The notes: generated by a model from the sequence alone, not told the origin. DNA of 36,174 bases from Ahrensia marina (GCF_001293565.1 NZ_JXMU01000024.1:1-36174), one strand, 5' to 3'; shown: positions 23,687 through 33,926, numbered from the stretch's first letter. Made by a program: numbers and translations.

Positions 23687-25297
23687 TCACTGGCGCAAAA
23701 TCATATCAGCGGCTTTTTCAGCAATCATCACCACCGGTGAAGCGGTATTGCCCGATACGATCTTTGGCATAATTGACGCATCCACGACCCTCAAACCGTC
23801 AACACCGTGAACGCGTAAATCTGCGCCCACAACGGCGTTTTTATCTGTTCCCATTTTGCATGTTCCAACGGGGTGAAAAATCGTGGTTGCAATATTGCCT
23901 GCGGCCTCCAGCAAATCGGCGTCGTCACTTATTGCAGGGCCGGGCAAAATTTCTTCAGGCTGATACATTTTTAGAGCTTTAGCCGTCATGATCTGACGGG
24001 CCTGTTTAATAGAAGCGACAGCAACATGTTTGTCGGCATCGGCTGACAGGTAGTTTAATTTTATATTAGGCTGACAATCGCTGTCGCGCGTTGAAATATG
24101 ACAACTGCCGGTACTTTCTGGTCGCAAATTGCATACCGACATCGTAATTGCCGGAAAACAATGCAGCGGATCACCGAGCTTGTCGGTGGAAAGCGGCTGA
24201 ACGTGGTACTCTAAATCAGGTGTTTCTTTTGACGGGTCTGACTTGGTGAACATGCCAAACTGGCTGGGCGCCATGGATAGCGGTCCACTTCGCTTAGTCA
24301 AATATTCAAGCCCCATAACCATTTTGCCAACAGGCGAATTGGCAATTGTATTGAGCGTTTTGGCGTTGCGGACCTTGTACACTGTGCGAATTTGCAAGTG
24401 ATCCTGAAGGTTCTCACCAACGCCTGAAATTTCGTGGATTGGCTGAATTCCTAATTCGCTTATACGATCAGGTTGCCCAACACCGGACAGCTCTAATATT
24501 TTCGGCGAATTGATTGCGCCTGCGGCCAATAAAATCTCGGCATTTGCATGCGCTACAACTGACTTGCCTTGATGTGTAAATGAAACGGCACTTGCACGCT
24601 TGTTTTCAAATATTATTTTCTCGGTATGCGCGCCGGTTAGCACTCTTAAATTAGGTCGATTGAGAGCAGGCTTTAAAAATCCAGTCGCCGCACTCCAGCG
24701 CACACCTTTGTTTTGGTTTACTTGAAAAAAACCGGAGCCTTCATTGTTTCCGTCATTAAAATCTGCGCGCGGCTCAATGCCGAATTCTTTGGCACCTTCC
24801 TGAACAGCTTCGAGAATTTTCCATTTCAACCGCTGCTTGGAAACCTTCCACTCGCCGCCCTGACGGTGCATAGCGTCATTAATTTCATAATGATCTTCCG
24901 ATTTCAGGAAGTAAGGCAAGACGTCGTCCCATGACCAGCCAACATTGCCCAGTTGACGCCAATTATCATAGTCTGCCGCCTGCCCGCGCATATAGATCAT
25001 GCCATTAACGGACGAGCACCCGCCAAGGATTTTGCCACGCGGATAAACAAGACTACGTCCGTTCAAGCCCGGTTCATTTGCTGTCTTCATCATCCAGTCT
25101 GTGCGCGGATTGCCGATGCAATACAGATAGCCGACCGGAATTTTGACCCAATGGTAATTGTCCTTACCCCCAGCCTCCAACAAAAGCACACGAGTTTTGG
25201 GGTTTTCGCTTAGACGGTTGGCAAGAACACAGCCAGCTGTTCCGCCGCCTACGATTATGTAATCATAATTTCCGTCAAGCGCTTTTGCGGTGTTCAT
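23687..25297 (-). CDS. GMC-family FAD oxidoreductase (choline/alcohol dehydrogenase-like)
   Basis: A 536-residue flavoenzyme with no signal peptide, so cytoplasmic or membrane-associated. The FAD-binding motif is DYIIVGGGTAGCVLANRL (residues 12-29). The GMC signature PRGKILGGCSSVNGMIYMRG follows. The catalytic His-Asn pair is H475 (HPVGTCKMG) and N517 (GNTASPVVM). GMC enzymes oxidise a primary or secondary alcohol to an aldehyde or ketone. It is the last gene of the sugar operon, coupled to the kinase (ATGA), so a polyol substrate is more likely than choline; no betaine aldehyde dehydrogenase is nearby. It converges on the RpiR gene with 49 bases between the stops. Confidence 0.9.
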   Translation of the reverse strand: MNTAKALDGNYDYIIVGGGTAGCVLANRLSENPKTRVLLLEAGGKDNYHWVKIPVGYLYCIGNPRTDWMMKTANEPGLNGRSLVYPRGKILGGCSSVNGMIYMRGQAADYDNWRQLGNVGWSWDDVLPYFLKSEDHYEINDAMHRQGGEWKVSKQRLKWKILEAVQEGAKEFGIEPRADFNDGNNEGSGFFQVNQNKGVRWSAATGFLKPALNRPNLRVLTGAHTEKIIFENKRASAVSFTHQGKSVVAHANAEILLAAGAINSPKILELSGVGQPDRISELGIQPIHEISGVGENLQDHLQIRTVYKVRNAKTLNTIANSPVGKMVMGLEYLTKRSGPLSMAPSQFGMFTKSDPSKETPDLEYHVQPLSTDKLGDPLHCFPAITMSVCNLRPESTGSCHISTRDSDCQPNIKLNYLSADADKHVAVASIKQARQIMTAKALKMYQPEEILPGPAISDDADLLEAAGNIATTIFHPVGTCKMGTDKNAVVGADLRVHGVDGLRVVDASIMPKIVSGNTASPVVMIAEKAADMILRQ

Positions 25298-26793
25298 TTA
25301 AGTCTGCTCCAAAAGTCTTGAACGGTCCCCGCCAATTCCTGCCACAACTGATAACGTTTGTCATATAGCTGAACATGATCTTTATCCGGGTGGTATTCAC
25401 GGTCAGGCTCGGTCATTGCCGCAATTGCAGTCTCATAATCTGCAAAAAGACCAACACCGCATCCAGCGCCAATTGCCGCGCCCAATGCCCCTGTTTCTGA
25501 CGTTTTGGACACCATGACCGGCAGATTAAGACCATCTGCAAACATTTGCGGCCAGTGCGGACTGCGCGATCCGCCGCCGGATAGAACGGCTCTTTCAAAG
25601 ACCAACCCTGCTTTTCTTAGAACGGATATATGGCGACGGTGCTCGAACATGACGCCTTCAAACAAGGCTCGCAAAACGTGTCCCTCGTTGTGCCAACCGG
25701 CAAGCCCGAGAAACCCCGCACGGCTATTGGGTGCCTGCCCAGAACCATAAAGAAATGGAAGGAAGAATGGATCATCAATTCCGGCAGTTGTCTGACCCAA
25801 ACGGTCATTACAAAAGCCGAAAGGATCATCATGATGGTGGCCACGCTCGACAAATTCGCGAACATACCACTCAAGATTTGCGGCAGATGTCGCGCTGGAC
25901 TCAATATTTACAAACCGGTTTTCTCCAAACCCCGCAACCATAAATACGGTTTCGTCATTGACCGGCTTACTGGAGAAAACCTGATTGATGCCCCATGTGC
26001 CCACAATGATCGATGCTTCTCCCGCGGACACAACACCCGATCCCATGGCGCTCGACACAACATCAAAATAGCCCGCTATGACAGGCGTGCCTTCGCAAAG
26101 GCCTGTTGCTTTCGCTGCTGCCGGTGTGACCGTTCCGACAATTTCCGCAGGATCGGCGAGACGCGGCAGCATTTCGCGCGCATCGGCTAGGCCATAAAGC
26201 GCCAAAAGCTCATCGTCGTAAACACAGTCCGGCATACGCGTCAGACCACAACCGGACATGTCGGAATAATCAGACACACGCTCACCTGTGAGGCTGAATG
26301 TGATAAAGTCCTTGCACAGCATCACTGTGCCGGTTTGCTCGTATAAATCCGGCCGGTGGTGTTTGACCCACGCAAGCAATGTCGGCGTTTGTGACGGCCA
26401 GGGTTTCTGCAGACATAACTGATGAAAACGCTCGCCGTGCCGGTCACGCAGTTTTCGGGCCATCTCTGCCGCACGTGTATCAAGCGATTGAATACCGACC
26501 AGCGGTTGATCATTCTTGTCCAAAAGATAAAGACCATTGCCGTGACCGGCGCAGCCCACACCAACAATTTGAGAAGCCTCAATGCCTGCTTTCGCAATAC
26601 AGTTTTGTATTGCTTCCTGGGCATTGGCCCACAGCTCGTTGAGATCACGCTCAACATGTCCTGCCTGCGGAGAGGATGATTTTCCGTCAAGCGCATGTTT
26701 GGCGATCTGTTTGCCTTGAAGGTCAAACAGCACCGCTTTGATAACGGTATTGCCGGCATCCAGACCCAGTAAATATTGTTTGGACTCAGCCAC
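25294..26793 (-). CDS. FGGY-family carbohydrate kinase, L-xylulose-kinase (LyxK)-like
   Basis: A 499-residue sugar kinase using ATP. The N-terminal phosphate motif is LGLDAGNTVIKA. Several stretches resemble E. coli LyxK as I recall it: GHGNGLYLLDKNDQPL, YFDVVSSAMGSGV, IIVGTWGINQV and FFLPFLYGSGQ. The C-terminal ATP-binding segment is LSGGGSRSPHWPQMFADGL. I choose GTG 26793, which overlaps the aldolase stop by eight bases; an ATG at 26832 overlaps more and adds a poorly conserved tail. It is also a distant relative of EryA. It should phosphorylate a ketose or polyol imported by the upstream transporter. The exact sugar is unknown. Confidence 0.88.
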   Translation of the reverse strand: MAESKQYLLGLDAGNTVIKAVLFDLQGKQIAKHALDGKSSSPQAGHVERDLNELWANAQEAIQNCIAKAGIEASQIVGVGCAGHGNGLYLLDKNDQPLVGIQSLDTRAAEMARKLRDRHGERFHQLCLQKPWPSQTPTLLAWVKHHRPDLYEQTGTVMLCKDFITFSLTGERVSDYSDMSGCGLTRMPDCVYDDELLALYGLADAREMLPRLADPAEIVGTVTPAAAKATGLCEGTPVIAGYFDVVSSAMGSGVVSAGEASIIVGTWGINQVFSSKPVNDETVFMVAGFGENRFVNIESSATSAANLEWYVREFVERGHHHDDPFGFCNDRLGQTTAGIDDPFFLPFLYGSGQAPNSRAGFLGLAGWHNEGHVLRALFEGVMFEHRRHISVLRKAGLVFERAVLSGGGSRSPHWPQMFADGLNLPVMVSKTSETGALGAAIGAGCGVGLFADYETAIAAMTEPDREYHPDKDHVQLYDKRYQLWQELAGTVQDFWSRLK

Positions 26794-27628
26794 GATTATA
26801 AATTTCCCAAGCTTCTTCACCGGACGCCGCATTGTGAATAATTGCCATCAACGCACTGACAACCGCTTTCGGGTTATCATGTTGGTAGATGTTACGTCCG
26901 TAAACCATACCTTTTGCGCCTTGTGCGATAATCGCCGCTGATTTTTCCAGAACAGCTTTAAGATCTTCCTTGCCGCCGCCGCGAACAAGAACCGGCACCC
27001 GTGCCGCTTCCACAACGCGGTGAAAATCTTCCGCATTTTCTGTCGGGTCTGCCTTGATGATGTCCGCGCCCATCTCGCTGGCTAGCCGGGTAAGGGTCAC
27101 AATTTTCTCCGCATCGCCATCAACCTGATATCCACCACGTACATCATTTGGCAGCATCACCAGCGGTTCAATCATCAAAGGCATGCCGTATTTTTGGCAG
27201 GCCGCGCGCACACGACTGATATTTTCCACACATTGGCGGAAAAGCTCTGGCTCATCGGGCAACATGAAAAGATTTACCACGACAGCCGCCGCGTCCATCT
27301 CCAACGCGCCAATGATCGGTTCGTCATAATTTTGCAATTGGGACCACATCACACGATGGCGCCGGTCGTTATAAGGGTTGCCCATGTCAATACGCATCAC
27401 CAGTGCCGGCTTGTCTTTTTCCGGACGGCTTTGCAGTAAATCTGCCTGTCCGTATGCACATTGTATCGCATCCGGTCCGGCTTTGATCAAAGTGTCCATA
27501 ACCGTGGGCATATCTTCCAGCCCGACCATGAAACTTGGCTCGTTGCAGACCCCATGATCAATGGCCACATCAAGACAACCTCCATTGGTGAAAAGTCGGT
27601 TCATACGGGCTTTTGTGTTTGGTCGCAT
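26786..27628 (-). CDS. class I aldolase, DhnA/FbaB/LsrF-like
   Basis: A 280-residue TIM-barrel aldolase. The N-terminal CLDVAIDHGVCNEP carries the family's DHG motif (residues 24-26). The Schiff-base lysine is expected in DIIKADPTEN (K192), with a phosphate-binding VRGGGK (215-220) and a second glycine-rich loop later (AKGMVYGRNI). Such enzymes cleave ketose phosphates to DHAP and an aldehyde or catalyse related reactions. ATG 27628 follows AAGGAG seven bases upstream and lies inside the end of the dehydrogenase gene (28-base overlap). Its place beside a kinase and a dehydrogenase suggests cleavage of a ketose 1-phosphate. It takes the place held by EryC/TpiA/RpiB genes in erythritol operons. 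Confidence 0.87.
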   Translation of the reverse strand: MRPNTKARMNRLFTNGGCLDVAIDHGVCNEPSFMVGLEDMPTVMDTLIKAGPDAIQCAYGQADLLQSRPEKDKPALVMRIDMGNPYNDRRHRVMWSQLQNYDEPIIGALEMDAAAVVVNLFMLPDEPELFRQCVENISRVRAACQKYGMPLMIEPLVMLPNDVRGGYQVDGDAEKIVTLTRLASEMGADIIKADPTENAEDFHRVVEAARVPVLVRGGGKEDLKAVLEKSAAIIAQGAKGMVYGRNIYQHDNPKAVVSALMAIIHNAASGEEAWEIYNRG

Positions 27629-29349
27629 TGATCGCTCCTTATGTGATTTCGTGTTTCAAGCATGTCCTCAGACACGCCGTAAAAGTTTTGCAGCTCAGCA
27701 ATCAGAGTTTGCTTTTCTTGCCGCGCTTTTGCCGCGCTCCAGTTGTTCATTTTGCTGGTGATTTGGCAGATTGTGTCAATCATTTGCGATGACAATTGGC
27801 CGGTAATGGCCAAGTCGGTTCGCCTTAAAACAATGTCTGACAGTGATGTGACAAACTCATTGGCGACCAAAAACGCGATCTCTCCGGCCGTATAGGAACT
27901 GCCCGAAACAATTGGACGGTCATCCCCGCGCGCCTCGCAATATGCCTGAACATCATGCGCGCGTGTTCCGTAAAGTCGGGCAAGATGTGCAGCGCGTTCC
28001 GGTCCAACTGAATAGTTTTGGATGATCTCATCGATCAGTGTTTCAGCATTTTCCGGAAAATTCCGGCCGCCGCCTATTGGCATTGTGCTTGTGTGTTTGC
28101 TTCTGTCATGGCCAAGCTCTTTTAAAACCTCGTCCGTGGTTTGCTCTGCAAAGGCACGAAATGTCGTCCATTTGCCGCCGACCATACAGAATTGCGGCAC
28201 GTCTGATCCTATACGCTTTGTGAAATGGCCCCGCGATATGCGCCCTGTAAAATTATGATCGCTGCGCGGTAAAGGCCGAATACCGCTATAGCTGAAAACG
28301 ATTTGCTCCGATGCAATCTCTATTTCAGGAAACAGCAGGCTTAAGGATGAGAGAATGTAGTCGCGCTCATGCTCTTCACATTTAACGCGTGAGGCATTTT
28401 CAACACGTATATCAGTCGAGCCGGCCAGCACCTTTCCCAAATAAGGGAATACTATGCAAACCCGACCATCCCTGTTTTCATAAAACATCATATGACCGTT
28501 CAGCGCTTCAAGCAGCGCTTTATTTTCAAGGATCAGATGAGAACCCTTTGTGCCGGAAACCAGTTTTTCCAATGGCTTTTTGTCAGCCGTCAGCGCTCCA
28601 AGAGATTCATCCAGCCAAGCGCCCGTTGCATTGACAATGGTTTTCGTACGAACCGAATATTCACGCCCCGTTTGATGATCGCTTAGAAAATACTCGCTGC
28701 CTTTTCGTTCCAACGTCGCATAGTTTAAGGCAGCACAGCGCGGATTTTGCGCCATCGTGTCGATTATCAGTTCAAGGCCCAACCGTTCGGGGTGACTAAT
28801 CCAAGCATCATAATAAGTCGCTGAATAGCGCAAGCCGGCCATTAAAGCGGGCCATAATTTACGCGTCGCTTTGGCAGAACGGAAACGGTGTTTAGGCAGT
28901 GTGCGATCTTTGCGGGTGATCCAATCATATAGGGATAAGCCAAACTTGATCGGCATAGCACCGCGATTAGCGGGTTTGTCCGTGTATCTTAAAAAAGAAG
29001 CAACAGCATTCAAGCTACCCGAGAACAATGAAACGATCGGTATGGTAGTCGGCAAAGGTTGAACAAAGTGAGGTGCATTGCGTAACAGCCCATCACGCTC
29101 GGCAAGGGATTCCCTGACCAGTCCAAACTCACCATTTTCAAGGTAACGCAAACCGCCATGTATCATTCTGGAAGGCGCAGCGCTGCATCCGGAACAATAG
29201 TCTTTGCGCTCCACCAGAAGAACACGAAGCCCCTGCAAGGCAAGATCACGATATACACCAATACCGTTAATTCCACCGCCAACGACAATGACATCAAAGT
29301 CGGGGTCATGCGATATCGCTTCTATAATGTCTTCTCTTTGAGCAGACAT
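27601..29349 (-). CDS. FAD-dependent glycerol-3-phosphate dehydrogenase family protein (GlpD/EryB-like)
   Basis: A 582-residue membrane-associated flavoenzyme of the GlpD family. The FAD site is DVIVVGGGINGIGVYRDLAL and the family block SRMIHGGLRYLE follows. GlpD-type C-terminal sequence (AHLARLYGTRAHDVQAYCE) is present. ATG 29349 follows GGAGA; the ATG at 29385 lacks a ribosome site. It oxidises glycerol 3-phosphate or a longer polyol phosphate to the ketose phosphate and feeds electrons to quinone. In erythritol operons the homologue EryB oxidises erythritol phosphate. A six-pair hairpin (29362-29381) lies just upstream, in the 59-base gap after the aldo-keto reductase gene. Confidence 0.88.
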   Translation of the reverse strand: MSAQREDIIEAISHDPDFDVIVVGGGINGIGVYRDLALQGLRVLLVERKDYCSGCSAAPSRMIHGGLRYLENGEFGLVRESLAERDGLLRNAPHFVQPLPTTIPIVSLFSGSLNAVASFLRYTDKPANRGAMPIKFGLSLYDWITRKDRTLPKHRFRSAKATRKLWPALMAGLRYSATYYDAWISHPERLGLELIIDTMAQNPRCAALNYATLERKGSEYFLSDHQTGREYSVRTKTIVNATGAWLDESLGALTADKKPLEKLVSGTKGSHLILENKALLEALNGHMMFYENRDGRVCIVFPYLGKVLAGSTDIRVENASRVKCEEHERDYILSSLSLLFPEIEIASEQIVFSYSGIRPLPRSDHNFTGRISRGHFTKRIGSDVPQFCMVGGKWTTFRAFAEQTTDEVLKELGHDRSKHTSTMPIGGGRNFPENAETLIDEIIQNYSVGPERAAHLARLYGTRAHDVQAYCEARGDDRPIVSGSSYTAGEIAFLVANEFVTSLSDIVLRRTDLAITGQLSSQMIDTICQITSKMNNWSAAKARQEKQTLIAELQNFYGVSEDMLETRNHIRSDQCDQTQKPV

Positions 29350-29408
29350 AGGTTCTCCGTTCACTGAAGCGGACCTCAGTGCCAATGAATTACAAAATTT
29401 ACGACGGG

Positions 29409-30404
29409 TTATCCGTCCAGATCAGTCAGATGTTTACGGGCTGCCCCATCAATCAGAGCGACATCATCCGGCGACAACTGAATGCGTCCGGCTTTGGCAT
29501 TTTCGCGCGCCTGCTCTGCCGTTCGGGCACCGCATAGTGAAAATGTTATGCCGGGTTGCTGTAGCGTCCAAGCGATAACCGTCTGGGCCAGCGTCACATC
29601 ATGTTGGTCGGCAACAGGCTTAATTGCCTCCATCAAATGTTGGACCTTCAACCTGTTTGCTTTGGAAAAGCGCGGATTATCCTTGCGTTGGTCATCGCCA
29701 TCAAAGGTTCTGTCGACGGTCATTTTGCCGGAAAGAATACCCAATGCCAGTGACGAATAGCTCAGCACCGAAACATTGTTTTCACGCGCAACGGGCAGCA
29801 GCGACTGCTCTATATCGCGCTTGACCATGCTATATTCTTCCTGAATGGCGTCCAATGAACCGGCATTCAAATAAGCCTTGATGTCTTGGGCAGATGTATT
29901 GCTGGCACCGATAGACCGGATTTTACCGGACGACTTCAGCACTTCGAGAGCCTCCATCGTTTCGTCAACCGGTGTGGTAGGGTCCTGCCAGTGCGTAATA
30001 TAATGATCGATATAATCAGTGCCTAAGCGTTTAAGGCTCTCTTCAACTTCATGGATAATTGAATCCTTACCCAAATATCGATGAACAGGCGCACCTTCAT
30101 AATCAAAGAAATGATTACCCTGTTGCGTGTGCCAGACCAGCCCGCATTTGGTGGCCAAAACAACCTTTTCGCGTTTGTCTTTGATTGCCTTGCCAACGAT
30201 TTCCTCCGCCAGCCCCTGTCCATAAGCTGGTGCGGTATCAATCAAGCTGACACCTTCATCAATTGATGCGTGGATTGTCTCGATCGAACGGGCCTCATCG
30301 GTCCCGCCCCACATCCAGCCACCTATTGCCCAAGTGCCCAGACCTATCGCGGAAGCGTTGATACCGCTTTTACCAATCGGCCGGGTTAGCATATTATGCG
30401 ACAT
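29409..30404 (-). CDS. aldo/keto reductase
   Basis: A 331-residue NADPH-dependent reductase of the AKR superfamily (YhdN/IolS-like branch). The catalytic tetrad is visible: the Asp and Tyr of LIDTAPAYGQG, the Lys of VLATKCGLVW and the His of YITHWQDP. The C-terminal cofactor site includes ITFSLCGARTAEQARENAKA. ATG 30404 is preceded by AGGAGA nine bases upstream and overlaps the end of the regulator gene by 11 bases. An ATG at 30485 is deep inside the regulator gene and is rejected. Reduction of an aldehyde made by the aldolase, or of a sugar aldehyde, is inferred from context only. Confidence 0.9.
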   Translation of the reverse strand: MSHNMLTRPIGKSGINASAIGLGTWAIGGWMWGGTDEARSIETIHASIDEGVSLIDTAPAYGQGLAEEIVGKAIKDKREKVVLATKCGLVWHTQQGNHFFDYEGAPVHRYLGKDSIIHEVEESLKRLGTDYIDHYITHWQDPTTPVDETMEALEVLKSSGKIRSIGASNTSAQDIKAYLNAGSLDAIQEEYSMVKRDIEQSLLPVARENNVSVLSYSSLALGILSGKMTVDRTFDGDDQRKDNPRFSKANRLKVQHLMEAIKPVADQHDVTLAQTVIAWTLQQPGITFSLCGARTAEQARENAKAGRIQLSPDDVALIDGAARKHLTDLDG

Positions 30405-31374
30405 AGCTGGATTTCTCCTGTTTATTGAGTACTGAAAGTGCGGTTTCTTCATCCAAGACGATCGTATCCAGATAATCTCCGGCAAGAGTTGCCTTGATCG
30501 GTCTTGCTTTTTCCTGACCGGTTGCCACCCCGATAACGCGCCCGCACTCTGCCAATTCTGACGGATTTAAAGCGACAAGGCGGTTGTTTAGCGCGTAGTT
30601 GGCTATAGAACCGTTGTCGTGAATAAGGTGGGCGAGAAATTCTCCGACGACCCCCATATCGACCAGCATTTTGCGGTCCGCTTCCGGAACCGGATTTAAA
30701 TCGTAATAGCTGGAACCCGGCGCATCTATCGAGCCGACGCCAACGAGGGCAACATTGGCTTTTCGGGCAAGGTCGAACACTTCACGAACCGACGAAACTT
30801 GGCGCAACATGTCGCGCTGCGATGTGCTCTCTGCAAAAAGCGGCGCATGAACCAGCATTGCTTTGCCGCCCAGCTTTTCTGCCATTTGCGTTGCAAGATG
30901 GTTCACATCCGTGAAGTACTTTCCCTGCACACCGCCAGTCAGCGGAACGACGGTGACATCCATACTCATTTCAACACTGAGATTATCAACAACAGCGCTG
31001 ATTGCCTTACCGCCGGTGATCGCAATAACATCGCCATTGCGTACGGTTTGAGCCAGAAGATTTGCCGCTGCGCGCCCAACCTGCTGTAAAGTGGTATCCG
31101 GATTGCCGGATACTGTCGGCGTGATAACAGCGTTAGACAGAGAGGTTGCATCAACCAGCGCGTTTTCATGATCGACCAGATCCTGGAACACGGATTGTAT
31201 GTCGATTTTCACCATGCCCATCTTCCGGCCTTGAGCAATAAGGCGATTGACCTTGGACGTGGATAAATTCAACCTGCTGGCAATCTCAGATTGCTTCAGA
31301 CCCTCCATAAAGTGCAGCACAAGCACCGTATGTATCTGTCTGACCAGTTCATAATTTGCGATCATATCAGTCAT
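30394..31374 (-). CDS. SorC/DeoR-type sugar-binding transcriptional regulator (EryD-like)
   Basis: A 326-residue regulator. The N-terminal helix-turn-helix is around residues 25-48 (GLKQSEIASRLNLSTSKVNR). The C-terminal sugar-phosphate-binding domain runs from about 60 (AITGGKAISAVVDNL, PLTGGV, GVGSIDAPGSSYYD, VIGVATGQEKARPIKATL). This is the architecture of EryD, the repressor of Brucella ery operons. It lies within the operon between the transporter and the enzyme genes, so autoregulation is likely. The inducer is probably a phosphorylated sugar or the free polyol. Candidate operators are the two palindromes at 35102 and 35177. Confidence 0.9.
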   Translation of the reverse strand: MTDMIANYELVRQIHTVLVLHFMEGLKQSEIASRLNLSTSKVNRLIAQGRKMGMVKIDIQSVFQDLVDHENALVDATSLSNAVITPTVSGNPDTTLQQVGRAAANLLAQTVRNGDVIAITGGKAISAVVDNLSVEMSMDVTVVPLTGGVQGKYFTDVNHLATQMAEKLGGKAMLVHAPLFAESTSQRDMLRQVSSVREVFDLARKANVALVGVGSIDAPGSSYYDLNPVPEADRKMLVDMGVVGEFLAHLIHDNGSIANYALNNRLVALNPSELAECGRVIGVATGQEKARPIKATLAGDYLDTIVLDEETALSVLNKQEKSSYVA

Positions 31375-31391
31375 TGAACAATCTTTCCCGC

Positions 31392-32384
31392 CTAGCCGCG
31401 CCGCTTGTTTAAGTAGTGATCAATTGACACGGCCGCGAGCAAAATTGAACCGCGGATAATGTCCTGCCAGTAAACAGAGACGTCCAACAGCGCCAAAGAA
31501 CTGGAGACGACTGACAGCAAGATGACACCCAGTATCGCTCCGAAAATTGTGCCGGTACCGCCCGACAGGCTCGCGCCTCCGATGACAGCAGCTGCGATAA
31601 CATTCAGCTCCATACCGATGCCGAATGTAGGCTGTGCCGATCCAAAACGGGCCATGTAAATGATACCGGCAAATCCGCACAATGCCGAGCAAAGTGTAGT
31701 GGTCATGAACACCACTTTTTTCGTACGGATGCCGGAGTAAGCAGCGGCGCGCTCGTTGCTACCGGTGTAAAAAACTTTCCGGAACAAAGTCGTTTTACGC
31801 AGCATGAAATCGAAGCAAATAACCGAAACCAGAAAAATGATAATGATCAGCGGTATCGGACCGATTGAACCCTGACCAATAAATTTGAACTCGGGCGGCA
31901 GTGTAAACAACCCTAAAGGCCGCCCGCCTGTTGCAAGAAGACATATGCCACGCGCGATCACCATAACGGCCAGCGAAACAATGAAATGGTGCAGACCGAC
32001 CTTTGTGACAAAGAATCCCATAATGGCCCCGATAAGCGTACAGACAAGGATTGCCAGTCCCGACGCAAGCCAAGGATCCATACCACCAAGAAACAGCCAA
32101 CCTGCAACCACCATTGCCAGTGCCGTGACAGAGCCGACAGACAGGTCAATACCGCCGGAGATCAGCAGAATTGTCATGCCGATAACAACGATGCCCTCAA
32201 CAGCAAAGGCCATGACCATCGCGCGTAAATTCACCCATGTCAGGAAATATGGCGATGCGAATGACATCACGATGAACAGGAGCAAAATGATTGCGATCAA
32301 GCTGGTTTCACGCATCTTGAAGAGACGCATCAACGTCCCGTCCTTGCTGCCTTTTGCTTCGTACTGTGTGCTAATTGTATTCAC
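31392..32384 (-). CDS. sugar ABC transporter permease, ribose (RbsC) type
   Basis: A 330-residue polytopic membrane protein of the BPD_transp_2 family. ISGGIDLSVGSVTAL near residue 80 and AAAVIGGASLSGGTGTIFGA near 265 are the family hallmarks. About eight to ten hydrophobic segments are visible. It presumably acts as a homodimer, since there is only one permease gene. The start is 12 bases after the ATPase stop with AAGGAC upstream. It imports a sugar or polyol for the operon's enzymes. Confidence 0.92.
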   Translation of the reverse strand: MNTISTQYEAKGSKDGTLMRLFKMRETSLIAIILLLFIVMSFASPYFLTWVNLRAMVMAFAVEGIVVIGMTILLISGGIDLSVGSVTALAMVVAGWLFLGGMDPWLASGLAILVCTLIGAIMGFFVTKVGLHHFIVSLAVMVIARGICLLATGGRPLGLFTLPPEFKFIGQGSIGPIPLIIIIFLVSVICFDFMLRKTTLFRKVFYTGSNERAAAYSGIRTKKVVFMTTTLCSALCGFAGIIYMARFGSAQPTFGIGMELNVIAAAVIGGASLSGGTGTIFGAILGVILLSVVSSSLALLDVSVYWQDIIRGSILLAAVSIDHYLNKRRG

Positions 32385-32396
32385 AATATATGTCCT

Positions 32397-33926
32397 TTAA
32401 TGTCGCGTCTCATGGGCAGGAGACACAGTCACCGATGCCAAATGCATAATATTGTTTTCAGTCATATCCGCGCCGCTAACCTGCCCGCTGATTGTGCCTT
32501 CACGTACAACCATGACGCGGTCGCATAGCCCGATGAGCTCCGGCAATTCTGAAGAAATAACCACAATGCCGACACCCTTATCGGCAAGGTCACGCAAAAT
32601 GCGGTAAATTTCCATTTTTGCACCGACATCGACACCGCGTGTCGGCTCATCCAGAAAGATGAGTTTGGGCTCAACAGAGAGCATTTTTGCAATCGCCACT
32701 TTCTGCTGGTTTCCGCCGGATAATGAAGACACCGGATCGTGCAGATTGCCGCATTTCAAATTGAGTTGCTTTCCAAGCCTACCGGCCTGCCCCTCCTCTT
32801 TTGCATGCGACAAAAGTCCGGCGGAAGTGGACACCTGTGACAAGCTGAGCGCTGAAACATTCGAAGCAATGGACATATCAAGAAAGATGCCATCACCTTT
32901 ACGGTCTTCGGAAAGATAGACAACACCCGCATTAATGCTTTGCTTATAATCGGCAGGATTAAACGGCTGCCCGTTCACCGAAGTTTCGCCTGTCACATCG
33001 GTTTCCAGCCGGCAAATACCTTTGGCGATTTCACTGCGCCCTGACCCGATCAAGCCGCCAACGCCCAATATCTCGCCGCGTTTTAATTCAAAGCTGACAT
33101 CCTGAAAGCGCTTGCCATCGCTCAGGTTACGCACCTGTAGAATTGTTTCGTTGCTCTCCGAAACAGACTTGGATTTGTCCGGATAAATCGTATCCAGAAC
33201 ACGGCCAACCATTGCGTTGACAACATCGCCCGGCTGGATTTCAGCCACTTGCCGGGTCGTAATATATTTCCCATCGCGGAAAACGCTCACGCGGTCGCAA
33301 TTGTCAAAAATCTCCACCATTCTGTGTGAGATATAAATGATCGCAATGCCCTGATCCGCCAGTCGGCGCATGATTTTAAAGAGCTTCTGTGCTTCATTTT
33401 CAGTGAGCGCTGCTGTCGGCTCGTCCAAAATCAGAATACGGCAATCAAGCGTTAGTGCTTTGGCAATCTCCACCAGTTGCTGGTTTGATATCGACAGATC
33501 ACCGGCGCGGGCCGACGCATCAATATCACAGAGCTGGCTCAAAACTTTTGCCGCTTTCTGGTGCAGCGCATTGTAATCCATCAAAAATGACCGGCTTACA
33601 TTGGTTGCTGACATAAACATGTTTTCGGCAACACTAATGTCTGGGCAAAGAGCGATTTCCTGATGGACAAAACCTATGCCCAACTCCTGCGCTTTGGTGG
33701 GCGATGTAATTTTTTGCGGAACGCCATCAATCAGAATTTCACCCTCGTCTGGTTGCAAGATTCCGTCGATAATGTTCATCAATGTTGATTTTCCAGCACC
33801 ATTCTCTCCAGCCAAGGCATGAATTTCACCTTTGCGAAGCTCAAAATCGACCTGTGTCAACGCATGAATCGGACCGAACGATTTTGATATATTGGAAAGT
33901 TTTAGCAGTGACGCTTCAGTCATCAT
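32397..33926 (-). CDS. sugar ABC transporter ATP-binding protein, ribose (RbsA) type, two nucleotide-binding domains
   Basis: A 509-residue protein with two ABC domains. The first has Walker [10 protein letters not shown], a degenerate signature ([15 protein letters not shown]) and Walker [12 protein letters not shown]. The second has the glycine-rich [13 protein letters not shown] in place of a canonical Walker A, then LSGGNQQKV and [12 protein letters not shown]. This pattern is normal for RbsA-type proteins. The start is uncertain: ATG 33926 or 33923, both with weak ribosome sites; ATG 33989 would begin inside the hairpin. It drives the RbsC-like permease. Confidence 0.92.
   Translation of the reverse strand: MMTEASLLKLSNISKSFGPIHALTQVDFELRKGEIHALAGENGAGKSTLMNIIDGILQPDEGEILIDGVPQKITSPTKAQELGIGFVHQEIALCPDISVAENMFMSATNVSRSFLMDYNALHQKAAKVLSQLCDIDASARAGDLSISNQQLVEIAKALTLDCRILILDEPTAALTENEAQKLFKIMRRLADQGIAIIYISHRMVEIFDNCDRVSVFRDGKYITTRQVAEIQPGDVVNAMVGRVLDTIYPDKSKSVSESNETILQVRNLSDGKRFQDVSFELKRGEILGVGGLIGSGRSEIAKGICRLETDVTGETSVNGQPFNPADYKQSINAGVVYLSEDRKGDGIFLDMSIASNVSALSLSQVSTSAGLLSHAKEEGQAGRLGKQLNLKCGNLHDPVSSLSGGNQQKVAIAKMLSVEPKLIFLDEPTRGVDVGAKMEIYRILRDLADKGVGIVVISSELPELIGLCDRVMVVREGTISGQVSGADMTENNIMHLASVTVSPAHETRH

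Noticed and set aside
23687-25297. Choline dehydrogenase (betA) of glycine-betaine synthesis
   Set aside because: No betaine aldehyde dehydrogenase or BetI gene nearby; it is the last gene of a sugar-kinase operon.
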